From an uncultured Spirochaetia bacterium (lineage in GTDB: Bacteria; Spirochaetota; UBA6919), in NCBI GenBank assembly GCA_913053665.1, contig CAJXGR010000012.1, forward strand, positions 1 to 19,424: a stretch of 19,424 bases of DNA, in the 5' to 3' direction. Shown here in pieces: positions 8,282-14,720 of the stretch. Under the pieces are notes generated by a model that searched no databases, was not told where the DNA came from, and saw nothing but the letters and a program-made list of their open reading frames with translations. Position numbers and translations under genes: made by a program. The stretch's first letter is position 1. The number at the start of each line of letters is the position of its first letter.

Positions 8282-8911
8282 TCAAGAGATATGGGACAGT
8301 TCGTCTAAAATCCTTTGAGTCATGGCCATAGGGTCATCAGTGCTTATGATTTCAGAAATGACTGCTAACCCATGAACCCCAGTGTGTTTTAGCTTTTCTA
8401 TATTGTGAACTTTAATCCCACCCAGGGCAAATACCGGTATATCAACTCGATTTATAACTTCAATCAGGGAATCAACCCCTTGGGGAGGTCCAAAAGACTT
8501 CTTGGAAGGCGTATCAAATATCGGGCTATAGGTGATCCAGTCGACTCCATACGTCATCACTTTCAGGGCTTCATCCAATGAGTGGGCTGAGTAACCAATC
8601 ATCATATCCTGATTCAGTCGTGAAAGGGTATTTTTAATGATGGGCACAGGCATACTATTGATACCCACATGGATCCCATCGGCTCCCACAGCCAAAGCAA
8701 TATCCAGACGATCGTTGATAATAAGTAGAGCATTAAATCGATGGGACAACTCTCTAAAATCCCTGGCTAATTCAAGCAACTCTCTGGATGATAAATCTTT
8801 CTCCCTGAGTTGAAACATCCTGAGACCACCTTTAAAGGATTCTTCCACAGTGGAGTAAAGGTTCTGGCATCCCAGGCGGTCACTAATCAGATAGAGTTTA
8901 GGTAATTCCAT
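8282..8911 (-). CDS. thiE: Thiamine-phosphate synthase
   Basis: The 209-residue protein is a TIM-barrel ThiE that joins hydroxymethylpyrimidine diphosphate to thiazole phosphate, giving thiamine monophosphate. Visible family motifs are LYLISDR at the start, FQLREKD, LLIINDRLDIALAVGADGIHVG, IGYSAHSLDEA, YSPIFDTPSKK and VFALGGI near the end. Length is normal. It is the last gene of a minus-strand thiF-thiS-thiG-thiE cluster. It is separated from thiG by 73 bases that hold a perfect palindromic repeat where thiH often lies in other genomes. Some thiazole regulators (TenI) share this fold, but the complete QLREKD and TPSKK motifs favour the synthase. Confidence 0.9.
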   Translation of the reverse strand: MELPKLYLISDRLGCQNLYSTVEESFKGGLRMFQLREKDLSSRELLELARDFRELSHRFNALLIINDRLDIALAVGADGIHVGINSMPVPIIKNTLSRLNQDMMIGYSAHSLDEALKVMTYGVDWITYSPIFDTPSKKSFGPPQGVDSLIEVINRVDIPVFALGGIKVHNIEKLKHTGVHGLAVISEIISTDDPMAMTQRILDELSHIS

Positions 8912-8950
8912 GATGGTTTACATAACAAACTGATTTATAAAACCTGTAAT

Positions 8951-8982
8951 CTGTAGAGACGCATGGCAATGCGTCTCTACAG
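8951..8982. repeat. Perfect palindrome between thiG and thiE
   Basis: CTGTAGAGACGCAT (8951-8964) and ATGCGTCTCTACAG (8969-8982) are exact inverses around GGCA. The palindrome begins two bases after the thiG stop codon. The same arm appears at the left window edge inside copy A. It may act as an mRNA hairpin that protects or separates the upstream thi message, but its spread in the window marks it as an interspersed repeat. Confidence 0.75.
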
Positions 8983-8984
8983 GA

Positions 8985-9767
8985 CTAATGAAGCATACCA
9001 GTAATCGGACTACTGGCTGTTGCATAAAGCTTTTTAGGGATCCTTCCGGCTAAGTAAGCAAGACGGCCTGCCCTGACAGCCATTTTCATGGCATCAGCCA
9101 TCATAACGGCATCTTCAGCACCAGCGATCCCTGTGTTCATAAGGATTCCATCGCAGCCCAACTCCATAGCGATCGAGGCATCAGAAGCCGTACCCACCCC
9201 AGCATCCACAATGACAGGGACTTTCACCGTTTCAAGGATGATTTTTATGTTATAGGGATTTCGGATGCCCAGGCCTGAACCAATGGGGGCCGCAAGGGGC
9301 ATGACCACCGCGCATCCAGCGTCCTCCAACTTTTTAGCCATAATGGGGTCGTCGGATGTATAGGGGAGCACTGTAAAACCTTCTTTCACCAAGACTTTTG
9401 CGGCTTCTAGAGTAGCCTCATTGTCCGGGAATAGTGTTTTCTCGCTTCCTATCACCTCTAGCTTTATGAGATCACTCATCCCGGCTTCCCGTCCCAGACG
9501 GGCATAACGTATGGCTTCTTCCGCTGTATAGCATCCAGCCGTATTAGGCAGCAGCTGGTATTTCTTCAGATCAATATAATGAAGGAGAGATTCTTTATTT
9601 TTTGCGTTCAGGTCAACCCTTCGGACGGACACTGTCACAAGATCAGCTCCTGAAATCTCAAGGGCCTTTTCCATCTCCTCAAATGTCCTGTATTTCCCTG
9701 TCCCTACAATCAGACGGGATTTTAATTCTTTTCCTGCAATGATAAATGGATCTTTATATTCAGACAT
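8985..9767 (-). CDS. thiG: Thiazole synthase
   Basis: This 260-residue ThiG builds the thiazole phosphate ring from deoxyxylulose 5-phosphate, dehydroglycine and the sulfur on ThiS thiocarboxylate. It has the family opening LIVGTGKYRTFEEM, then TVSVRRVD, LLPNTAGCYTAEEA and LIKLEVIG, with Lys102 in the position of the Schiff-base lysine. VMPLAAPIGSGLGI, VIVDAGVGTASDA and the C-terminal ASSPITGM follow. Length is normal. It lies 24 bases after thiS on the same strand. A dehydroglycine source (ThiH or ThiO) is needed, but neither is in the window. Confidence 0.95.
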   Translation of the reverse strand: MSEYKDPFIIAGKELKSRLIVGTGKYRTFEEMEKALEISGADLVTVSVRRVDLNAKNKESLLHYIDLKKYQLLPNTAGCYTAEEAIRYARLGREAGMSDLIKLEVIGSEKTLFPDNEATLEAAKVLVKEGFTVLPYTSDDPIMAKKLEDAGCAVVMPLAAPIGSGLGIRNPYNIKIILETVKVPVIVDAGVGTASDASIAMELGCDGILMNTGIAGAEDAVMMADAMKMAVRAGRLAYLAGRIPKKLYATASSPITGMLH

Positions 9768-9791
9768 TGTTTTTTCCTTATTTTTTTATTC

Positions 9792-10025
9792 TTAAATGAT
9801 TAACTGGCCGGAGGGACTTGATTTCCCTCCTCCAACAAAGCGAACGATTTCTATGACATCTTCGTCGGCTAATGGAGTTTCAGCAAATTGGCTTTTTGGG
9901 ATGATACTACGATTTAGTTCTACCGCAATATGATCCAATGGTAAATCCAGTAATTCCAGTAGGTTCCTTATATTGAGTGAGGTTTTCTCAAAGCTTTTCT
10001 TTTCCCCATTAATAGTAAGAGTCAC
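9792..10025 (-). CDS. thiS: Sulfur carrier protein ThiS with a C-terminal extension
   Basis: This 77-residue ubiquitin-fold protein carries the sulfur for the thiazole ring. It has the ThiS pattern: TINGEKK at the start, VELNRSIIPKSQF in the middle, and DVIEIVRFVGGG at residues 57-67. In known ThiS proteins the glycine pair is the C-terminus, where ThiF adenylates it. Here the reading frame continues for ten residues, KSSPSGQLII, to a TAA at 9792. I see no nearby base change that would put a stop right after the glycines. Either a peptidase trims it or the gene carries an error. It starts at GTG, overlapping the thiF stop in a GTGA, so the two are translationally coupled. Confidence 0.85.
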   Translation of the reverse strand: MTLTINGEKKSFEKTSLNIRNLLELLDLPLDHIAVELNRSIIPKSQFAETPLADEDVIEIVRFVGGGKSSPSGQLII

Positions 10026-10822
10026 TGATTTTCTCCTAAAATAATTTGAAGGACCTTATTAGCCTGATGATGAGCGACCACTCCAACACGAGGCGACATT
10101 AACCCTTGTCCAGGACTGGCTGCCGAATGTCTATCTCCTACAATATATAAACGCTCACCAAAGACCTGGGATTGGATAAGATTAGCGTCACCGTATCCGG
10201 CAAGACCTGACGCACAGACCATATAACGATCCGGGAAGTGTTCAAAAAAGCTGTTAACAAGCATACCCTTCATTTCAGGTCTGTCAAAAGCTTCTACAAG
10301 AATGTCAACATCTTTAAAAACCTGGGGGACATTCTTTTCATCTAGTTTGATATGATGTATTTCTGTATGGACATAGGGATTGATCATCCTGATGTTTTCC
10401 TCAATGGCTTGAACCTTAGTTTGACCGATCTGGTGAACGAAATACTGCTGGCGATTGAGATTACTGGGTTCCACAATATCAAAATCGGCTAAAACCAATG
10501 TTCCAATACCCAATCGAGCCAAGGCGATCGCAACAGCTGAGCCTAAGCCACCCTGTCCAGCGATCCCCACAACACTCTTCTTCACTCTTTCATGAACTCC
10601 CGGACTGTGACGTGAAACCATAAGGGTCTCTAATTCCTCTTGGGATGGGATTTCACCTCTTTTTATAAAAACAATTTCATCGCCGTCATGGACGGATTGA
10701 TCGATTGGAACAGGAAAACCATTGTAGATAATAATATCAGCATTTGGTTTGATAGCATCCCTTAAGTTTAGGAGACTTGTATTTTCATCATACTGCAGGA
10801 ATTGCTCATTGACTTTTATCAT
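10022..10822 (-). CDS. thiF: ThiS adenylyltransferase ThiF, second family, with ThiS-like N-domain
   Basis: The 266-residue protein has two parts. Residues 1-66 form a ThiS/MoaD-like domain (VNEQFLQY, IIIYNGFPV, DGDEIVFIKRG) that lacks a terminal Gly-Gly, so it cannot carry sulfur itself. From about residue 80 comes an E1-type domain with GIAGQGGLGSAVA for ATP binding, VEPSNLNRQQYF with the conserved Arg, VEAFDRPEMKGML, VCASGLAGYGD and a C-terminal SPRVGVVAHHQAN. This fused form is the known second ThiF family found with thiS and thiG. It should adenylate the C-terminus of the separate ThiS. It opens the operon. The leader is AT-rich without a strong ribosome site, and I see no thiamine-pyrophosphate riboswitch in the 217 bases upstream. 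Confidence 0.9.
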   Translation of the reverse strand: MIKVNEQFLQYDENTSLLNLRDAIKPNADIIIYNGFPVPIDQSVHDGDEIVFIKRGEIPSQEELETLMVSRHSPGVHERVKKSVVGIAGQGGLGSAVAIALARLGIGTLVLADFDIVEPSNLNRQQYFVHQIGQTKVQAIEENIRMINPYVHTEIHHIKLDEKNVPQVFKDVDILVEAFDRPEMKGMLVNSFFEHFPDRYMVCASGLAGYGDANLIQSQVFGERLYIVGDRHSAASPGQGLMSPRVGVVAHHQANKVLQIILGENQ

Positions 10823-11039
10823 ATATATTTATATGTTTTCGAGAATAGTTTTATTTCTTGAGATAGTTATTTTTACCCTATGATTCCTAGCCTGAAGACA
10901 GAAGTAAATGTAATCAATCTTCAAGGTAATTTCAAGGGTTTTATGATAGATGTATTTGTGTTTATGGTTTAATAAAATAAAAAATATTAATTCCACTTAA
11001 ACTCATACCGACAAAATTAATAAAATTGTTGAGATGTAT

Positions 11040-11537
11040 ATGAAACGATTATCTATTCTTATATTTTTACTTTCTCTAAGTCTTTTGAATTGTTCGAATA
11101 AGACGCCTAAATCGCAAAAAGTAAAAAAACAAAACACTTATGAACGTTTTTTTCGTGAAAAGCGTATTTTTTCCAGAAACCAGTTTAGTCATATTGAGTC
11201 CGTCTTTGAAAAAGAAATCCTTGGGACTCCTGAAGAGATAGTGCAAGCTCGAAAAGCTATTGAGAAGCGCATGGAAGGTTATTACAAGGTTTATTATCTT
11301 GTACCTCAACAGATTCAAAGATATGAATATATCGAAAAAGGTCGCTTAACAGCCTATGCAAATTATGAATATGCAGTAACTAACGCTAAAACAGCAGATA
11401 GATTGCTGAGTATTAAGTACTACAATGAAAAGTTAAATTATGTTGCAAAAGATGAAATTACATACGATGATTTTGGACGCGCAATCAAGACTAGGCGTTA
11501 TGTGATGCCCAGAAAAAGGCTGCATAATGCTTTCTAA
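11040..11537 (+). CDS. Small lipoprotein of unknown function
   Basis: The 165-residue protein opens with KR, then a hydrophobic run and the lipobox LLNCS, so Cys18 should be lipidated and the protein exported. After a lysine-rich linker (about residues 22-35) come charged helices and a Tyr-rich C-terminal half with YEYIEKGRLTAYANYEYA and YDDFGRAIKTRRYV. I do not recognise a family. The start could also be an ATG at 11034; I chose 11040 because TGAG sits about eight bases upstream. A perfect sigma70 promoter for the next gene begins 12 bases after its stop, so it is probably transcribed separately from that operon. Confidence 0.7.
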   Translation: MKRLSILIFLLSLSLLNCSNKTPKSQKVKKQNTYERFFREKRIFSRNQFSHIESVFEKEILGTPEEIVQARKAIEKRMEGYYKVYYLVPQQIQRYEYIEKGRLTAYANYEYAVTNAKTADRLLSIKYYNEKLNYVAKDEITYDDFGRAIKTRRYVMPRKRLHNAF

Positions 11538-11548
11538 TAGAAATTTGC

Positions 11549-11577
11549 TTGACAAGATATATTATTAAGCGTATAAT
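11549..11577 (+). promoter_or_regulatory. Perfect-consensus sigma70 promoter for the DUF2225 operon
   Basis: TTGACA (11549-11554) and TATAAT (11572-11577) are both exact and are separated by 17 bases. Transcription should start near 11584, leaving a leader of under 20 bases with GGAG (11592-11595) six bases ahead of the ATG at 11602. Confidence 0.85.
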
Positions 11578-11601
11578 ACTATTGTATGATTGGAGTTACC
11601 T

Positions 11602-12495
11602 ATGGATGAATTGAGTAAAGATCAACAACATGCTTCGAGTTTTACTTTTTTTTCTAAAACCCCAATGGAATGTCCTTTATGCCAGACAGAATTTCATCGC
11701 GAAGACTTAAGAAGTGGGGGTGGACGCCTCATTGCAGGAAAACTAACCCATGATCTAAGACGCCTCTATCAGGACAATAAGAAGTTTGGTGTCATCATCC
11801 CTATGATTTATTCCGTATCGGTTTGCCCTGAATGCTATTACGCGGCCTTGTATGAAGATTTTTATTCCCTGGGGAAATCAAGGGAAAAACTTATTGAGCA
11901 CCAGTTAACACGTGAAAAATTGGTCCAACAGCTATATCCTGGTATCAACTATCATCAAGTGAGAAATATTGAACATGGTCTTATGAGCTATCTTTTGGCT
12001 ATAGATTGCTACAAATTGATGGATAAAAGGCAATCACCCACTTTAAAACGCGGGATACTCTCTCTGAGAGTCTCTTGGTTAGCAAATGATATGGCCAAGC
12101 ATTATGATAAACCTGTTTTTACCAGCATGAAACAGATATTTTATCGGAAAGCGGCCAAATACTACGGCTTAGCGTTGGGCTATTCCCAAAATGGTACTGA
12201 GCCATTTGACGGGACCAGAAATATTGGTCCCGACACGGATAAAAACTGGGGTTATGATGGTTTACTTTACCTGGCGGGACTTCTGAACTACAAATTAGCC
12301 GAATCGGATAAAAACCTGGAGAGGAAAGGTAAAACATATGTTAAAGTTAGAAGGATTATGGGAAAGCTTTATGGTGGGGGAAGGGCAAGTAAAGACAAGC
12401 CTACTGTCATTTTAAATAACGCCAAAGACATTTATGACGATCTTCGCAAGAATATAAAACAAATTGAAGAAGAGCTTGGCCAACCTCTCGAATAA
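11602..12495 (+). CDS. DUF2225 family protein with two CxxC pairs
   Basis: This 297-residue protein fits DUF2225. Near the N-terminus CPLC (24-27) and CPEC (75-78, in CPECYYAALYEDF) form two Cys pairs likely to bind one zinc. The rest is mainly helical, with YYGLALGYSQNG and YLAGLLNYKLAE suggesting helical-repeat packing as in this family. It ends in a charged stretch with IYDDLRKNIKQIEEELG. The molecular role of DUF2225 is not known. There is no signal peptide, so it is cytosolic. The start is fixed by GGAG six bases upstream, behind a perfect promoter. An acidic repeat protein follows after 29 bases on the same strand, so the two are probably made together. Confidence 0.85.
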   Translation: MDELSKDQQHASSFTFFSKTPMECPLCQTEFHREDLRSGGGRLIAGKLTHDLRRLYQDNKKFGVIIPMIYSVSVCPECYYAALYEDFYSLGKSREKLIEHQLTREKLVQQLYPGINYHQVRNIEHGLMSYLLAIDCYKLMDKRQSPTLKRGILSLRVSWLANDMAKHYDKPVFTSMKQIFYRKAAKYYGLALGYSQNGTEPFDGTRNIGPDTDKNWGYDGLLYLAGLLNYKLAESDKNLERKGKTYVKVRRIMGKLYGGGRASKDKPTVILNNAKDIYDDLRKNIKQIEEELGQPLE

Positions 12496-12524
12496 CTGTC
12501 AATCTAAGGACCAGGATTTAATCT

Positions 12525-13358
12525 ATGCCATTGAGTCAGGCAGATAAAGACCATTTAAATAAACTTTTTGACATTGTCGGTTTTGAAGGTGAAAAGGGTG
12601 AAGGAGACGAGATCAGTGAGTCCAACCCACCGATTGAGGCAATGGATACAAGCCATTTAGATACCCAATCACCTGTTGATACACTTGATGCTGATATTTT
12701 GGATCTTCTTGATGAACCAGGTTCACAATCATCGAACAAGGGTTCAGTCAATGGGACTAAAAGTGAGCTAGATGACGAGGACTTTGGATTTCTTAATGAG
12801 CCTGAGAAAAAGACGTCACGGGAGTCAAATCAGGAAAAACAGCAAGAAATTGATGACTCACCACCAATAGAAACTCATACCATGCCGGAGACCCTGTCAT
12901 TCAATCTTGAAATCTCTGATGATCAGTTTGCAACTTTAGAAAAGATAGGTGAATTAGGCCCAGACGCTGACAAAGAGGAATCCTCTTATCTTGATGAGCA
13001 GGAAAATAAAAGTTCCAGGCTGATGAGTCGTGTGAGACAAGAAAAAGATCAAGAAGATACACCCGTTGTAAATCACACTCTACCTGATAACTTAATCTTT
13101 AATGTCAGTATAGCCCAAGATCAATTAGACCTTCTATTAAAGAAAATTGGGGAAGAATCTTCAACATCCAAAACAGGCTCTGAATCTTTTCTGGCTGAAC
13201 AGGAAAACAAGAACTCCAGGTTGATGAGTCGTGTGAAGCAAGCAACTAAAGAAGATGATGCCCCTATTGTGAATCATACCCTGCCTGATAAGCTGATTTT
13301 TAACACCCAGTTAGAGGATGACAAGGTTAAAGACCTATTCAAAGCTCTTGGGGAATAA
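12525..13358 (+). CDS. Acidic protein of three 56-residue repeats, unknown family
   Basis: This 277-residue, strongly acidic protein has no signal peptide or membrane segment. I do not recognise its family. It contains three units of about 56 residues, at 89-144, 155-210 and 222-277, with linkers of about ten. Each begins with an FLxEQENKxSRLMSRV type block, poorer in the first unit. Each then has a core such as NHTLPDNLIFN and ends in an amphipathic helix closing on (I/L)GE. The N-terminus (QADKDHLNKLFDIVG) resembles the last helix alone. Units two and three are close at DNA level, which suggests a recent duplication. The linkers look disordered. AGGA lies eight bases before the ATG. Its place behind DUF2225 suggests a joint function; binding through the short cores is a guess. 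Confidence 0.75.
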   Translation: MPLSQADKDHLNKLFDIVGFEGEKGEGDEISESNPPIEAMDTSHLDTQSPVDTLDADILDLLDEPGSQSSNKGSVNGTKSELDDEDFGFLNEPEKKTSRESNQEKQQEIDDSPPIETHTMPETLSFNLEISDDQFATLEKIGELGPDADKEESSYLDEQENKSSRLMSRVRQEKDQEDTPVVNHTLPDNLIFNVSIAQDQLDLLLKKIGEESSTSKTGSESFLAEQENKNSRLMSRVKQATKEDDAPIVNHTLPDKLIFNTQLEDDKVKDLFKALGE

Positions 13359-13460
13359 TAAGATTAGAAAACAAAGTGAATAGTCTTAAGAACACGCTGA
13401 TAAGTACTTAACCTATAGAAAGTATTTTATTGAACGTTCCTACCGGTTATAGATTGTTCT

Positions 13461-13477
13461 CTGAGCTTATCGAAGGG
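13461..13477. repeat. CTGAGCTTATCGAAGGG-type short repeat
   Basis: This 17-base sequence resembles the CTGAGCTTGTCGAAGGG repeat scattered through many bacterial genomes. It lies just left of element E, in the 452-base gap between the repeat protein and the small membrane protein. Confidence 0.45.
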
Positions 13478-13482
13478 ACACA

Positions 13483-13611
13483 CTTCAGAAACTGTCGCAT
13501 TAGTCTTTTTCTCTTAATTGTGAAAACGCTACTTTCTATATACCAGCATGTTGTAGGGGCGACCCGCCAGGTCGCCCCTACAACATGCTGGTAATGCAAC
13601 AGTTTCTGAAG
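13483..13611. repeat. Interspersed inverted-repeat element E (129 bp, perfect inner palindrome)
   Basis: Outer inverted repeats at 13483-13502 and 13592-13611 (CTTCAGAAACTGTNGCATTA) match at 19 of 20 bases. Inside, 13542-13564 and 13570-13592 are exact 23-base inverses containing GTTGTAGGGGCGACC, with a five-base loop CGCCA. A second, looser pair of ends (CTATAGAAAGTA near 13413 and TACTTTCTATA near 13530) suggests an older element nested with it. The rest of the gap to about 13750 shows no convincing gene. Confidence 0.75.
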
Positions 13612-13810
13612 GATCTGTTTATAATGTATCCTATCGCCTGAAATAAGTCAAATGAATAGATCCAATGAACGACTTTAATATTTTTCCCCTCTCTCCGGTT
13701 TATTTTATTATATTTACTAGCCATTTAAAGGATTTTAGGATCCCAGCAGGTGATCCAGTGCATACGGCATTGGAGGAATTGTCTTTAGTGATTCCTGGAA
13801 ACTATTCAAT

Positions 13811-14077
13811 TTGGAGGCTGAAGAAAAAACGGGAAAACTTGCTTTAAGGCTCCCAAAAATCAATCTTCCCCCCATGATTCATTTCAAGACGGCCAATATA
13901 ACTATTCCCTTATGGTTTGTTGTTCTAATGGGCTTTGCAACAGGAATGTCAGCTGCAATCATTGTGCCAGATGGATTCATTGATGTACCCGGGATGATCT
14001 ATGTTGCTGGAGCAGAAGCCATTGTGTCAAGTGCCATTGAACTTGTTATTACCTTTATTATAGGATCGGTTCCTTAA
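13811..14077 (+). CDS. Small membrane protein of unknown function
   Basis: The reading frame gives about 88 residues. A basic segment (GKLALRLPKINLPP) is followed by two membrane segments, about IPLWFVVLMGFATGMSAAII and YVAGAEAIVSSAIELVITF, with a short loop DGFIDVPG between them. I recognise no family. The start is unclear: TTG at 13811 has no good ribosome site, ATG at 13874 leaves 67 residues, and the open frame continues upstream to a stop at 13751 without an ATG. An overlapping frame from an ATG at 13665 runs to 13847, so a frameshift that broke one longer gene is possible. Confidence 0.4.
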   Translation: MEAEEKTGKLALRLPKINLPPMIHFKTANITIPLWFVVLMGFATGMSAAIIVPDGFIDVPGMIYVAGAEAIVSSAIELVITFIIGSVP

Positions 14078-14193
14078 AATGGGCCTTTCAGATCAAAAGG
14101 CAAAAAATCAAGGGGACTGTCACAAATATGTAAGTAATTTTAAACAAACTACTTAAGGCACAAACATCCAGGATATTGACTCAACGAACTATT

Positions 14194-14571
14194 ATGAAAG
14201 AAATTGTTCTCTACTATGATGGAGAATGCCCAATTTGCCGACAATACAGTACTTATGTGGAATTACGAAAGCATTATGATATTAAGATCTGTAACGCCAG
14301 AGAATATATGGATGCTGTGAACAACTTTGCCCAAAAGGGATATAACATTAATCAGGGCATGATATTAACGATTGATGACAAGATTTATCAGGGGCATCAC
14401 GTTATCGTTAAGTTGAATGAATGGCTGACCCATCAATCCTTCTTTGATCGATGTATGAACCGACTTATGGGTATTCCTTATTTTGTGAAGGTGATTTATC
14501 CACTGATTAAAGGTCTACGACGGTTGATTCTTAAGGTCATAGGCGTTGATAAGATAAACTTAAGTCCCTGA
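14194..14571 (+). CDS. DCC-family thiol-disulfide oxidoreductase-like protein (DUF393)
   Basis: This 125-residue protein opens with VLYYDGECPICRQYSTYVEL, containing the DxxCPxC motif that names the DCC family. It continues with a thioredoxin-like layout (LTIDDKIYQGHHVIVKLNEWL) and a C-terminal helical part with a proline-containing hydrophobic stretch (IPYFVKVIYPLIKGLRRL). Length is normal for the family. The two cysteines are taken to be redox active, but no reaction is established for most members. I start at ATG 14194; a TTG at 14176 would add six residues, and neither has a well-spaced ribosome site. The SulP gene follows after 149 bases on the same strand, with no sign of functional linkage. 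Confidence 0.8.
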   Translation: MKEIVLYYDGECPICRQYSTYVELRKHYDIKICNAREYMDAVNNFAQKGYNINQGMILTIDDKIYQGHHVIVKLNEWLTHQSFFDRCMNRLMGIPYFVKVIYPLIKGLRRLILKVIGVDKINLSP

Positions 14572-14720
14572 GGCACTCAATTTGTTTTCCAGAGTCAATC
14601 CCATTAAATTGGCCCAATGACCACATCAGCATGATTTAAGATTTTCTCCTATTTATTTAAACAGCAAGATATTTTTAATATCTGAAGTCCTGAAAATATA
14701 AACTATATACTGGAGTTTGC

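Noticed and set aside
10823..11039. Thiamine-pyrophosphate riboswitch ahead of thiF
   Set aside because: No CTGAGA and ACCTGA conserved pair is present on the minus strand of this AT-rich gap.
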